DNA from: Halobacillus faecis
GTDB taxonomy: Bacteria; Bacillota; Bacilli; Bacillales; Halobacillaceae
Assembly: GCF_007991335.1 (NCBI RefSeq)
Contig: NZ_BJYD01000003.1
Location: forward strand, 1-64,000
Direction: 5' to 3'
Length of the DNA stretch: 64,000 bases
How positions within the stretch are numbered: the stretch's first letter is position 1; every line of letters begins with the position of its first letter. Under the pieces are notes generated by a model that saw only the letters and a program-made list of their open reading frames with translations, was not told the origin of the DNA and searched no databases. A program made the position numbers and the translations under genes. This document shows, piece after piece, positions 55,375-64,000 of this stretch.

Positions 55375-56463
55375 ATGGAGGAAAATTTCGACTACACATT
55401 AAGAACGGACCTGGCGCTTGAAGCTCAGGAGATGAATGTGAAAGATGAACCGGGATCCTCAGATTCTGATGGGGTGGAGGTCCATGAAAACGAAAAAAAC
55501 GATATTAAGATTACGTATGTAACGGTAGATGAAGCAGGAGCTGAACGGATCGGGAAAAAGGCGGGGCATTATGTCACGTTGGAATCACTCGCTATTCGTA
55601 AGCAGGATCAGCAATTACAAGTGAACTTAGCAAAGACATTATCCGGACAGTTAAGGAAATTAATGAATGAATGTGGAATAAAAGAAATGGACCGGGGTTT
55701 AATTGTCGGACTTGGTAATCATAATGTGACGCCAGATGCTCTGGGACCATTAGTGACAGAAGAAGTCTATGTTACGAGCCACTTATTTGAGCTTCATCCC
55801 GAAACCGTATCTGATGGTTACCGACCTGTTTCTGCTTTCACTCCCGGGGTTATGGGCGTAACAGGTATTGAGACGAGTGATATGGTTCATGGGATCATTG
55901 AACAGACGAAGCCGGATTTTGTTTTGGTCATCGATGCCCTTGCTTCACGTTCGATCAATCGTATCAATGCGACTATACAACTTTCTGATACAGGGATTCA
56001 TCCTGGGTCCGGGGTAGGCAACAAGCGGAAAGAAATCAGCAGAGAGACATACGGCATCCCTGTGATTTCCATTGGAGTGCCAACAGTAGTAGATGCCGTG
56101 ACAATTACGAGTGATGCCATTGATTATGTGTTAAAACATTTTGGCAGAGAGTGGCGGGAAAAAGATCGCCCTTCAAATGCATTGTCGCCCGCCATGAACC
56201 CGTTTGAAAGAAAGACGCTGACAGATGAAGACCATCCGAATGAGGAGCAAAGCAAAGCGGTTATGGGCATGTTTGGCCAATTAGAAGAGGTGGAAAAGAA
56301 ACAACTGATTAAGGAAGTGCTGACCCCACTTGGCCATAATTTGATGGTTACCCCTAAAGAGGTGGACAGCTTCATTCAGGATATGGCGCATGTCATCGCG
56401 AAGGGGATCAATGGGGCTTTGCATCCGGGTATAGAAGATGGCGAAGCACAATCTAATTTTTAA
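55375..56463 (+). CDS. gpr: Germination protease GPR
   Basis: GPR degrades small acid-soluble spore proteins during germination. The 362-residue zymogen has the RTDLALEA motif at residues 10-17, near where the propeptide is removed in other species. The core segments [15 protein letters not shown] and [13 protein letters not shown] follow, with VIDALASRS carrying the catalytic acidic residues. AAGGAGG precedes the start. spoIIP follows, as in B. subtilis. Prespore expression is expected from the family; the promoter match is weak. Confidence 0.95.
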   Translation: MEENFDYTLRTDLALEAQEMNVKDEPGSSDSDGVEVHENEKNDIKITYVTVDEAGAERIGKKAGHYVTLESLAIRKQDQQLQVNLAKTLSGQLRKLMNECGIKEMDRGLIVGLGNHNVTPDALGPLVTEEVYVTSHLFELHPETVSDGYRPVSAFTPGVMGVTGIETSDMVHGIIEQTKPDFVLVIDALASRSINRINATIQLSDTGIHPGSGVGNKRKEISRETYGIPVISIGVPTVVDAVTITSDAIDYVLKHFGREWREKDRPSNALSPAMNPFERKTLTDEDHPNEEQSKAVMGMFGQLEEVEKKQLIKEVLTPLGHNLMVTPKEVDSFIQDMAHVIAKGINGALHPGIEDGEAQSNF

Positions 56464-56482
56464 TAATGATTTAATAGAGAGG

Positions 56483-56511
56483 TTCTATTAAATTCCTCTC
56501 TCTCATACCAT
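56483..56511 (+). promoter_or_regulatory. Possible sigma-E promoter of spoIIP
   Basis: TTCTATT (56483-56489), 14 bases, then CATACCAT (56504-56511, 7/8 to CATACAAT). It overlaps a hairpin AGAGAGG (56476-56482) with CCTCTCT (56495-56501) that may end the gpr transcript. Confidence 0.5.
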
Positions 56512-56544
56512 TTACTAGATAGTGGATGAGGGGGAGGATTTTTC

Positions 56545-57693
56545 ATGTCTCGTTACCCAATTATGAAGAAAAATAAGAAAAGCTATATGAAGCAGGGGAC
56601 AAGATGGACCATCATCGCAGTCACCGTTTTGCTTTTATTGTTTATTGGTATTGGTATTCTTACAGGTGCAAAAACGACCTATCGTATTTATTCAAGTACG
56701 ATACAAGAATGGACAACCAAGCTTGAAGGCAGTGCTTTTTTATATCTCTTTGAAATGGAAAACCGCGCATTCAAAGATGCCCACCCTGAAGGGAATCGAA
56801 TCCCTAGTCTAACGACATTGTCTTTTCAATTACTTACAAGCCTTACACCCAATGATCCAAGAAGCCTCCTAGGAAGAGAAATTCCGGGATTATCTTCTTA
56901 TAACAGTCAAATTATCATTGCTGGTAAAGGGACAGACTACTCTACACTCCCTATTGAGTCAGAACCTCCTATGATTGTAGATGACCGCGGAGAGGAAGGA
57001 GAGGTGGAAGAAACAAACGAAGATGAAGGAAAGCAAGAAGAGAGGCCGGTGGGTGAAGATCGTGTTTATATTTACCACACCCATAACACAGAATCCTTCT
57101 ATCCACACTTACCGGATGAGTCCACGGACCATGATGGAAAAGTGAATATTACTCTTATCGGAGAACGTCTTGGTGCAGGGTTAGAAAAAAGAGGGATTGG
57201 AGCAATTGTTGATACGACAGATGTAGCTGCTTTAAGAAATGAAAAAGGCATGAAATATTATCAATCTTACGATGCGATGAGGCCTGTGGTGGAAGAAGCC
57301 ATCAGTCAGAATGGAGGCATCCAGTACTTGTTTGACCTTCATAGGGATTCCCTTTCCAAGGAACACACCACAACGACGATCAATGGTAAGAACTACGCGC
57401 GTTTTGCCTTCGTCATAGGGGCTGAACACCCCCAATATGAACAAAACTTGCAACTCGCATCCAAAATCCATCAGCTTTTGGAGGAGAAATATCCAGGGAT
57501 CAGCCGAGGTGTTATAACGAAAAAGGGTTCAGGTGTAGATGGCATCTATAACCAGGACTTACATCCGAATGCCATACTCATTGAATTTGGTGGTGTTTAT
57601 AATCATTTAGACGAATTGTACCGTTCGGCAGATGTTATGGCGGAAGTTTTCAGTGATTATTATTTTGAAGATGAAAAGGTATCCACAGAGTAA
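56545..57693 (+). CDS. spoIIP: Stage II sporulation protein P
   Basis: SpoIIP is a peptidoglycan amidase/endopeptidase that works with SpoIID and SpoIIM in engulfment. The 382-residue protein has one N-terminal membrane helix (about 21-41), a linker, an acidic Glu-rich stretch (about 145-170), and the catalytic domain with zinc-ligand segments VYIYHTHNTESF, YLFDLHRDS and ILIEFGGVYNHLDE. GGGGGAGG precedes the start. A sigma-E-type promoter lies upstream. It is followed by yqxA after 15 bases. Confidence 0.95.
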   Translation: MSRYPIMKKNKKSYMKQGTRWTIIAVTVLLLLFIGIGILTGAKTTYRIYSSTIQEWTTKLEGSAFLYLFEMENRAFKDAHPEGNRIPSLTTLSFQLLTSLTPNDPRSLLGREIPGLSSYNSQIIIAGKGTDYSTLPIESEPPMIVDDRGEEGEVEETNEDEGKQEERPVGEDRVYIYHTHNTESFYPHLPDESTDHDGKVNITLIGERLGAGLEKRGIGAIVDTTDVAALRNEKGMKYYQSYDAMRPVVEEAISQNGGIQYLFDLHRDSLSKEHTTTTINGKNYARFAFVIGAEHPQYEQNLQLASKIHQLLEEKYPGISRGVITKKGSGVDGIYNQDLHPNAILIEFGGVYNHLDELYRSADVMAEVFSDYYFEDEKVSTE

Positions 57694-57708
57694 TGGAGGA
57701 GGGGCACA

Positions 57709-58026
57709 ATGAAATGGTTGGCGGGGGGACTCATCGTTGTCGTTGTTTTTATTACGGGAGCTTTTTATGGCATTGATAAAACAAACGAAAAGCTGGATGA
57801 CCGCCCCGCTGTGGTGACGACTGAAAAATCAGAGCAAGAAATTGACCACAGGGTAGAAGAGCAACCATCCCCACCACCGGGTACCGATGATTTTTGCGCT
57901 CCTCCTAAGATAGATACTGGGCCGCCCTGGATCTCACAACTTGCAGGAGAAATGGGGCAAGGGGTAGCTTCAAGCTTCAATGGAGTCATCGTTGTTTTGT
58001 CTGAAATTATTCAGGCAGGGGAATAA
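57709..58026 (+). CDS. yqxA: YqxA-like DUF3679 protein
   Basis: A 105-residue protein with one N-terminal membrane helix (about 4-22) and a short GIDKTNEKL segment after it. A Glu/Pro-rich linker and a C-terminal amphipathic stretch (PWISQLAGEMGQGVASSFNGV) follow. Position between spoIIP and lepA and the general pattern match yqxA of B. subtilis. It may be cotranscribed with spoIIP. The function is unknown; family assignment is moderate because the linker is divergent. Confidence 0.72.
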   Translation: MKWLAGGLIVVVVFITGAFYGIDKTNEKLDDRPAVVTTEKSEQEIDHRVEEQPSPPPGTDDFCAPPKIDTGPPWISQLAGEMGQGVASSFNGVIVVLSEIIQAGE

Positions 58027-58051
58027 GATTCAGATGTTGTTGGGGTTTACA

Positions 58052-58080
58052 TTGAATAATGCTTGCCGTATTGCTATAAT
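58052..58080 (+). promoter_or_regulatory. SigA promoter of lepA
   Basis: TTGAAT (58052-58057) and a perfect TATAAT (58075-58080) with a 17-base spacer, 43 bases before the lepA start. Confidence 0.75.
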
Positions 58081-58122
58081 CAACCTAGATATTTGTGTCG
58101 AATTCAGTAGGAGTGATTTAAG

Positions 58123-59937
58123 TTGACAGCACAATCTAAACAAGAAAGGGTCCGCAATTTTTCGATTATTGCCCATATCGACCACGGGAAATCGACACTT
58201 GCAGACCGTATTCTGGAAAAAACGAAAGCACTAACCCAAAGAGAAATGAAGGAACAATTCCTTGACGCGATGGATCTTGAACGTGAACGTGGAATCACGA
58301 TTAAATTAAATGCCGTTCAATTGTCTTATGAAGCGAACGATGGACAGGATTATACGTTCCACTTAATCGATACCCCAGGCCACGTCGACTTTACATATGA
58401 GGTCTCTCGTAGTTTAGCGGCCTGTGAAGGTGCGATCCTGGTTGTAGATGCTGCACAGGGAATAGAAGCACAAACATTAGCCAATGTTTACCTGGCATTG
58501 GAAAACGACTTAGAAATTATCCCGGTCATTAATAAAATTGACCTTCCAGGCGCTGATCCTGAACGTATCAAACAAGAAATTGAAGATGTCATCGGGATCG
58601 ATGCTTCTGATGCCATTCTTGCTTCTGCTAAAGAAGGAGTAGGGATCGATGAGATTTTAGAACGGATCGTAAGTGATATTCCGGCTCCACAGGGCGATGC
58701 AAAAGACCCGACGAAGGCTCTGATTTTCGACTCCTTGTACGATTCCTATAGAGGTGTCGTAGCCTATACGTGTGTTCGTGAAGGCTCTATCAAACTTGGG
58801 GATAAAATTAAAATGATGGCCACCGGCAAAGAGTTCGAAGTGAATGAACTAGGCGTTTTCCGTCCGACTCCTACCCCATTGAAAGAGTTAAATGTTGGGG
58901 ATGTCGGTTATTTAACGGCATCAATCAAGAATATTGGCGACAGCCGTGTGGGGGATACCATTACGCTTGCTAAAAATCCTGCTACCGAACCGCTGCCTGG
59001 ATATAAAAAGATGAATCCGATGGTATTCTGTGGAATGTATCCAGTTGATGCGAGCAAATACAATGACCTTAGAGATGCTCTTGAACGCTTGGAACTTAAT
59101 GATTCCTCCCTTCAATTCGAGCCTGAAACTTCCCAGGCACTTGGTTTTGGGTTCCGTTGTGGTTTCTTAGGAATGCTTCATATGGAAATCATCCAAGAAC
59201 GTATCGAACGGGAATATAAGATCGACCTTATTACGACAGCTCCAAGTGTTATTTATCAGGTGACCCTTACGGATGGATCTGTCATAAATGTCGATAACCC
59301 TTCCATGATGCCGGATAACCAGAAACTTGAAGAAGTTCAGGAACCTTTTGTTAAGGCAACGGTCATGGTACCGAACGATTATGTCGGTCCAGTTATGGAA
59401 ATCTGTCAACGGAAGCGCGGCAATTTCATGGATATGCAGTATCTGGATGACAACAGGGTCAATATCGTTTATGAGATTCCATTGTCTGAAATTGTTTATG
59501 ATTTCTTTGATTCCTTGAAATCCCAAACAAAAGGGTATGCATCCTTTGATTATGAGTTGATTGGGTATCGCGTGTCGAATCTGGTGAAAATGGATATCTT
59601 GTTGAATGGGGATACCATTGATGCATTGTCCTTCATCGTACACCGTGACTTTGCGTACGAACGTGGGAAGCTCATTGCTGAAAAGCTTAAGGAATTAATT
59701 CCAAGACAGCAATTTGAAGTTCCTGTCCAAGCCGCCATCGGAAATAAAATCGTTGCTCGAACGACGATCAAAGCGATGCGTAAAAACGTTCTTTCCAAAT
59801 GTTACGGTGGAGACATTTCCCGAAAGCGTAAATTGCTTGAAAAGCAAAAAGAAGGGAAGAAGCGCATGAAGATGGTTGGATCTGTTGAGGTCCCACAAGA
59901 AGCCTTCATGTCCGTCCTTGATTTGAACGAAGATTAA
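58123..59937 (+). CDS. lepA: Elongation factor 4 (LepA)
   Basis: LepA is a ribosome-associated GTPase linked to translation under ionic stress and to 30S maturation. The 604-residue protein has the G1 motif AHIDHGKST near 17-25, DTPGHVDF (G3), NKIDLPGAD (G4), then EF-G-like domains and the unique C-terminal domain. The start is TTG at 58123, 9 bases after AGGAG. Length and order (yqxA-lepA-hemW) match B. subtilis. Confidence 0.97.
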   Translation: MTAQSKQERVRNFSIIAHIDHGKSTLADRILEKTKALTQREMKEQFLDAMDLERERGITIKLNAVQLSYEANDGQDYTFHLIDTPGHVDFTYEVSRSLAACEGAILVVDAAQGIEAQTLANVYLALENDLEIIPVINKIDLPGADPERIKQEIEDVIGIDASDAILASAKEGVGIDEILERIVSDIPAPQGDAKDPTKALIFDSLYDSYRGVVAYTCVREGSIKLGDKIKMMATGKEFEVNELGVFRPTPTPLKELNVGDVGYLTASIKNIGDSRVGDTITLAKNPATEPLPGYKKMNPMVFCGMYPVDASKYNDLRDALERLELNDSSLQFEPETSQALGFGFRCGFLGMLHMEIIQERIEREYKIDLITTAPSVIYQVTLTDGSVINVDNPSMMPDNQKLEEVQEPFVKATVMVPNDYVGPVMEICQRKRGNFMDMQYLDDNRVNIVYEIPLSEIVYDFFDSLKSQTKGYASFDYELIGYRVSNLVKMDILLNGDTIDALSFIVHRDFAYERGKLIAEKLKELIPRQQFEVPVQAAIGNKIVARTTIKAMRKNVLSKCYGGDISRKRKLLEKQKEGKKRMKMVGSVEVPQEAFMSVLDLNED

Positions 59938-59956
59938 AGCTAAAGGAAGACAGTTG

Positions 59957-59986
59957 AAACCGCAGGAGATTCTTCTCTTGCGGTTT
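59957..59986 (+). terminator. Hairpin between lepA and hemW
   Basis: AAACCGCAGGAG (59957-59968) pairs with CTCTTGCGGTTT (59975-59986) with one wobble, followed by TTCC. It may give partial termination only. Confidence 0.6.
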
Positions 59987-60010
59987 TCCTTATGAAAGGT
60001 GGTAACAACC

Positions 60011-61150
60011 ATGAAAATCCCATCCGCATATATACACATCCCTTTCTGTCAGCAGATTTGTCACTATTGTGATTTTACGAAGTTTTTCTATAATGAGCGT
60101 CTGGCAGACGACTATTTGGAGGCCCTTGAAAAAGAAATTCACACCTATATCCCGGGAGAAAAAGCGGACGTGCGAACCATTTTTGTCGGTGGTGGAACTC
60201 CGACAGCCGTGAACCACAAGCAGTTAGAAAAGCTTTTGAAAATGATTGATGATCATTTTGATATTTCTGGCTGTGAAGAGTACACCTTTGAAGCAAACCC
60301 GGGAGACTTAGATGTCGAAAAAGTACGTTTGTTGAAGGCGTATGGTGTCGATCGCATATCACTCGGCGTTCAAGTTTTCGATGATGAGATGCTTGAAAAG
60401 ATTGGCCGTGTCCACAAGGTGAAAGATGTTTATACGAATATCGATCGTCTCGTTCAAGCGGGGTTGACGAATGTGAGCATAGATCTTATGTACGCTCTCC
60501 CTGGACAGACGGTGGAAGACTTTGAAAAGACCATTGATGAAGCGGTGCAATTCGGTTTGCCGCATTACTCTTCCTATTCTCTGCAAATTGAACCGAAAAC
60601 TGTGTTTTATCAACGGTATAAAAAGGGTAAGCTCACCAAGGCTAAGGAAGATGATGAGGCAGAAATGTATGAGTTGTTACAGCGTAAATTAGCAGAAGCT
60701 GGTGCTGTGCAATATGAGATCAGTAACTTCGCAAAGCCCGGGTTTGAAAGTAAACACAACCTGACATACTGGAATAATGAATATTATTATGGCATCGGAG
60801 CGGGTGCCCACGGGTACCTTCCGGGAAAGCGGACAATTAATATCCGCCCTTTGCCTGCCTATGTTAAGAAAGCTACGGAAGATGGGAAGCCTGTCCTTCA
60901 TGAGGAACCTATTGGCCTCAAAGAGCAGTTGGAGGAAGAAATGTTTCTGGGCTTGCGAAAAACTAGAGGGGTTTCAAAAGAACTCTTCCATCAAAAGTAT
61001 GGGAAAACACTTGTCGATGTGTTTGGCAATAAGCTGACAGAGCTGAAAGAGCGTTCGTTAATAGCAGAAGAAACAGACCATATCCGTCTTACATCCAAGG
61101 GACGCATTCTTGGTAATGAAGTTTTCCAAGAGTTTTTATTGGATGAATAA
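60011..61150 (+). CDS. hemW: HemW, radical SAM heme chaperone
   Basis: A 379-residue radical SAM protein formerly called HemN-like. The Fe-S motif CQQICHYCDF (Cx3Cx2C) lies near 17-27, followed by FVGGGTPTA and the HemN C-terminal domain. The family binds and inserts heme rather than acting as coproporphyrinogen dehydrogenase. The start at 60011 follows AAAGGTGG and gives the length I recall in B. subtilis. A GTG four codons upstream lies in the ribosome site. Confidence 0.94.
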   Translation: MKIPSAYIHIPFCQQICHYCDFTKFFYNERLADDYLEALEKEIHTYIPGEKADVRTIFVGGGTPTAVNHKQLEKLLKMIDDHFDISGCEEYTFEANPGDLDVEKVRLLKAYGVDRISLGVQVFDDEMLEKIGRVHKVKDVYTNIDRLVQAGLTNVSIDLMYALPGQTVEDFEKTIDEAVQFGLPHYSSYSLQIEPKTVFYQRYKKGKLTKAKEDDEAEMYELLQRKLAEAGAVQYEISNFAKPGFESKHNLTYWNNEYYYGIGAGAHGYLPGKRTINIRPLPAYVKKATEDGKPVLHEEPIGLKEQLEEEMFLGLRKTRGVSKELFHQKYGKTLVDVFGNKLTELKERSLIAEETDHIRLTSKGRILGNEVFQEFLLDE

Positions 61151-61391
61151 TCAAACGAACATTTCTCTTTATTAAAATTGTTTGCTTTAACATGGCAGGG
61201 GAAAGAGGGGGGAGGAGGCAAGAGGACCTTGAGAGACATCCCTCCTTCATCCCTGCTTCTCTAAGTAACGAACTAAATTTCTTATCTTCCATACGGATGC
61301 TATAGGGAACCGCAAATTGGAGTTTAAAAGGGGCATTTTTTAAGAGAGAAGAAGGACCTTGAGGAACGATTAAAAAAAAGAGGTTTATCCG
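61151..61391. other. Non-coding stretch between hemW and hrcA
   Basis: About 240 bases with no gene. It holds a purine-rich/pyrimidine-rich pair able to fold (GCAGGG near 61195 with CCCTGC near 61251) and a 10-base direct repeat GGACCTTGAG at 61224-61233 and 61354-61363. I see no clear T-run terminator. Confidence 0.5.
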
Positions 61392-61420
61392 TTGACATCC
61401 CTCAACCCTTTTGATAATTT
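61392..61420 (+). promoter_or_regulatory. SigA promoter of hrcA-grpE-dnaK
   Basis: A perfect TTGACA (61392-61397). The -10 is TAATTT (61415-61420, 17-base spacer) or the overlapping GATAAT (15-base spacer). It lies just upstream of CIRCE. Confidence 0.65.
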
Positions 61421-61430
61421 ATTATTAGAT

Positions 61431-61457
61431 TTAGCACTCACTTCAAACGAGTGCTAA
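61431..61457. promoter_or_regulatory. CIRCE operator
   Basis: TTAGCACTC (61431-61439), nine bases, GAGTGCTAA (61449-61457). This is a perfect match to the HrcA-binding CIRCE element, placed between the promoter and the hrcA start. Confidence 0.97.
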
Positions 61458-61472
61458 CAGGGGTGATCATCG

Positions 61473-62495
61473 ATGTTAACAGATAGACAATTGCTCATTT
61501 TGCAAGTCATTATTGATGATTTCATTCTGACCGCACAACCTGTAGGTTCACGGTCAATAGCCAAAAAAGATGCTGTAACATTCAGTTCAGCAACGATAAG
61601 GAATGAAATGGCTGATTTAGAGGAATTGGGTTTTATTGAAAAAACTCATTCTTCTTCAGGAAGGGTGCCTTCTGAAAAAGGGTATCGTTTCTATGTCGAC
61701 CATCTTCTTTCTCCATTGCGCCTTTCTAGTCAAGAGATTGTGACCATTAGGGAAGCATTCGATGATAAAATGATGGAGTTTGAACGTGTGGTTCAAAAGT
61801 CAGCAGGTATTCTCTCCGATTTGACGAACTACACATCCATCGTTCTCGGACCTGAAGTATTTGAAACAAAACTAAAGCAATTGCAGATCGTCCCATTATC
61901 TGATCAGTCTGCTATTGCGATTTTAGTTACGGATACCGGTCATGTGGAGCATCGCGCTTTCAACGTTCCTGTTGAAATCAAGGGTGCAGATCTGGAAAAG
62001 ATGGTTAACATTCTAAACAGCCGACTCCAAGGAGTCCCGTTGGTAAAATTGCATGAAAAACTCTATTCTGAGATCAATGATCTACTAAAAACACATACAG
62101 ATCATCACGAAGAAGCTTTTCAGTATTTGCGTGCAGCTCTTGTGGATGAGCATCCGACGAAACTGTACATTGGTGGAAAGACAAACATTCTCATGCAACC
62201 TGAATTCAGGGACCTTGATAAAGTCAGGTCTTTATATGCTACCATCGAACGGGAAAGTGAGATGGCTGACTTGCTAAGGACTGGTAAAGAAGGGATTCAA
62301 GTCCGAATTGGACAAGAAAACCCTTTTGATGCTATGCAAAACTGCAGTCTGATTACAGCAAGTTATCAGCTCGGGAATGATCAAGTGGGTACGATTGCCC
62401 TCTTAGGTCCGACTCGGATGGAGTATAACCGAATGTTTTCATTGATGAACGTCTTATCCAAGCACATGACAGATACTTTCCGCGGCTGGTATTAG
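61473..62495 (+). CDS. hrcA: Heat-inducible transcription repressor HrcA
   Basis: HrcA binds CIRCE and represses the class I heat-shock genes; GroE helps it fold. The 340-residue protein has the N-terminal winged helix (LTDRQLLILQVIIDDF and SSATIRNEMADLEELGFIEK) and a C-terminal GAF-like/dimer region. AGGGGTG precedes the start at 61473. It is the first gene of its own operon, so it is autoregulated. Confidence 0.96.
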   Translation: MLTDRQLLILQVIIDDFILTAQPVGSRSIAKKDAVTFSSATIRNEMADLEELGFIEKTHSSSGRVPSEKGYRFYVDHLLSPLRLSSQEIVTIREAFDDKMMEFERVVQKSAGILSDLTNYTSIVLGPEVFETKLKQLQIVPLSDQSAIAILVTDTGHVEHRAFNVPVEIKGADLEKMVNILNSRLQGVPLVKLHEKLYSEINDLLKTHTDHHEEAFQYLRAALVDEHPTKLYIGGKTNILMQPEFRDLDKVRSLYATIERESEMADLLRTGKEGIQVRIGQENPFDAMQNCSLITASYQLGNDQVGTIALLGPTRMEYNRMFSLMNVLSKHMTDTFRGWY

Positions 62496-62606
62496 GGCGG
62501 TACAAAGGGCCAAGTGCTCGAGCGTATCTTATGTCTCATGCTTTTTCAGGATAAGGATTCATGTTATAGTCAGTAACGGTGTAATGGAAAGTAGGAGGTG
62601 GAAGTC

Positions 62607-63137
62607 GTGGAAGAGAACAAACAAGAGATCATTGATGAGAAAGATGAAACTCAAAATGAGGAATCTGAACAAACAGTAGTAGAAGAGACAGATGAGCTGG
62701 AAAAGCTTCGTCAGGAAAAAGAAGAAATCAATAATCGACTGCTTCGTTTGCAAGCGGATTATGATAATTTCCGCCGCCGTACTCAAAAAGAGAAAGAGGC
62801 GGATAGGAAATATAGATCCCAGAGCCTGGTAGAGGAATTGATACCGGCTTTGGATAACTTTGAAAGAGCTCTCCAAGTAGAAGTGGATGGCGATGCCGCC
62901 AAAAACTTTGCAAATGGTATGAAAATGGTTTATGACCAGTTTAAAGCAGCTCTAGAAAAAGAAGGTGTCGAAGAAATTCCTGCTGAAGGGGAAGAGTTCG
63001 ACCCTCATATGCATCAGGCAATCATGCAAGTCGAAGACGAAAATTATGAAAGTAATATCGTCGTCGAAGAGTTGCAAAAAGGATATCGCCTGAAAGATCG
63101 GGTCATCCGACCATCAATGGTAAAAGTAAACCAGTAA
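62607..63137 (+). CDS. grpE: Nucleotide exchange factor GrpE
   Basis: GrpE releases ADP from DnaK. The 176-residue protein has an acidic N-terminus, a long coiled coil (about 28-70, with [13 protein letters not shown]), and a C-terminal beta domain (DPHMHQAIM...VIRPSMVKV). The start is assigned to GTG at 62607, 8 bases after GGAGG; a GTG at 62598 is part of that ribosome site. It lies between hrcA and dnaK. Confidence 0.96.
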   Translation: MEENKQEIIDEKDETQNEESEQTVVEETDELEKLRQEKEEINNRLLRLQADYDNFRRRTQKEKEADRKYRSQSLVEELIPALDNFERALQVEVDGDAAKNFANGMKMVYDQFKAALEKEGVEEIPAEGEEFDPHMHQAIMQVEDENYESNIVVEELQKGYRLKDRVIRPSMVKVNQ

Positions 63138-63145
63138 AAAATTAA

Positions 63146-64000
<855 letters not shown>

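Noticed and set aside
59167-59643. 158-codon minus-strand frame inside lepA
   Set aside because: It lies wholly within the conserved lepA gene and has no recognisable motif or ribosome site.

Overview
This window reads as a chromosomal segment of an endospore-forming, low-to-mid GC Firmicute of the Bacillaceae. Gene order from spoVB to dnaK follows the Bacillus subtilis yrv/yrr and yqe regions almost gene for gene. Spore genes (spoVB, sigK, sda, gpr, spoIIP, an rsfA-like gene), competence genes (comEA-EB-EC, comER) and an Mrp-type Na+/H+ antiporter operon are present. The Mrp operon and the acidic protein sequences fit a halophilic or alkaliphilic genus such as Halobacillus or a relative; that placement is inference. 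I see no plasmid, prophage, insertion sequence, CRISPR array, tRNA or ribosomal RNA gene.

Layout. 0.1-12.3 kb: spoVB (minus), comN, secDF, a LapA-like gene, recJ-apt, rel, dtd, and a cell-wall amidase (minus). 12.3-16.1 kb: T-box leader, hisS-aspS, 6S RNA. 16.1-18.1 kb: rsfA-like gene and rarA (minus), with a good sigma-F-type promoter between them. 18.2-26.9 kb: a YczE-like membrane gene overlapping cymR, then iscS, mnmA, a TPR gene, recD2, a TIM-barrel gene, a 58-residue zinc-ribbon gene and an AI-2E family transporter. 26.9-34.3 kb: T-box leader, alaS, ireB-like, ruvX, DUF1292, mltG, trmR, udk, greA. 34.35-34.95 kb: a non-coding block of palindromic repeats. 35.0-36.7 kb: yrrS, mtnN, yrhC. 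36.8-43.0 kb (minus): an uninterrupted sigK and a six-gene Mrp operon with no mrpB. 43.2-48.8 kb: sda (minus), a DnaA-box cluster, then yqeG-yqeH-aroE-yhbY-nadD-yqeK-rsfS-yqeM. 48.9-54.7 kb: comER (minus), comEA-EB-EC, yqzM (minus), a structured non-coding stretch, holA. 55.0-64.0 kb: rpsT (minus), gpr, spoIIP, yqxA, lepA, hemW, CIRCE, hrcA, grpE and the 5' part of dnaK.

Functional themes: translation and tRNA biology (two T-box operons, mnmA, trmR, dtd, lepA, rsfS, yqeH, yhbY), sulfur handling (cymR, iscS, mnmA, mtnN), DNA replication and repair (recJ, rarA, recD2, ruvX, holA), stringent response and nucleotide salvage (rel, apt, udk), spore development, natural transformation, and heat shock.

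Most of this is ordinary conserved core genome, and I found no convincing new multi-gene system. The points most worth a second look are non-coding or are gene losses: the palindromic repeat block at 34.4-34.9 kb, whose spacer sequence recurs at the left edge of the window; the branched RNA-like structure and embedded promoter before holA; the Mrp operon without mrpB; the hisS-aspS T-box whose specifier appears to read aspartate; loss of the yrrT/mccA/mccB block between mtnN and yrhC; and the sigma-F-type promoter plus perfect palindrome before the rsfA-like gene.
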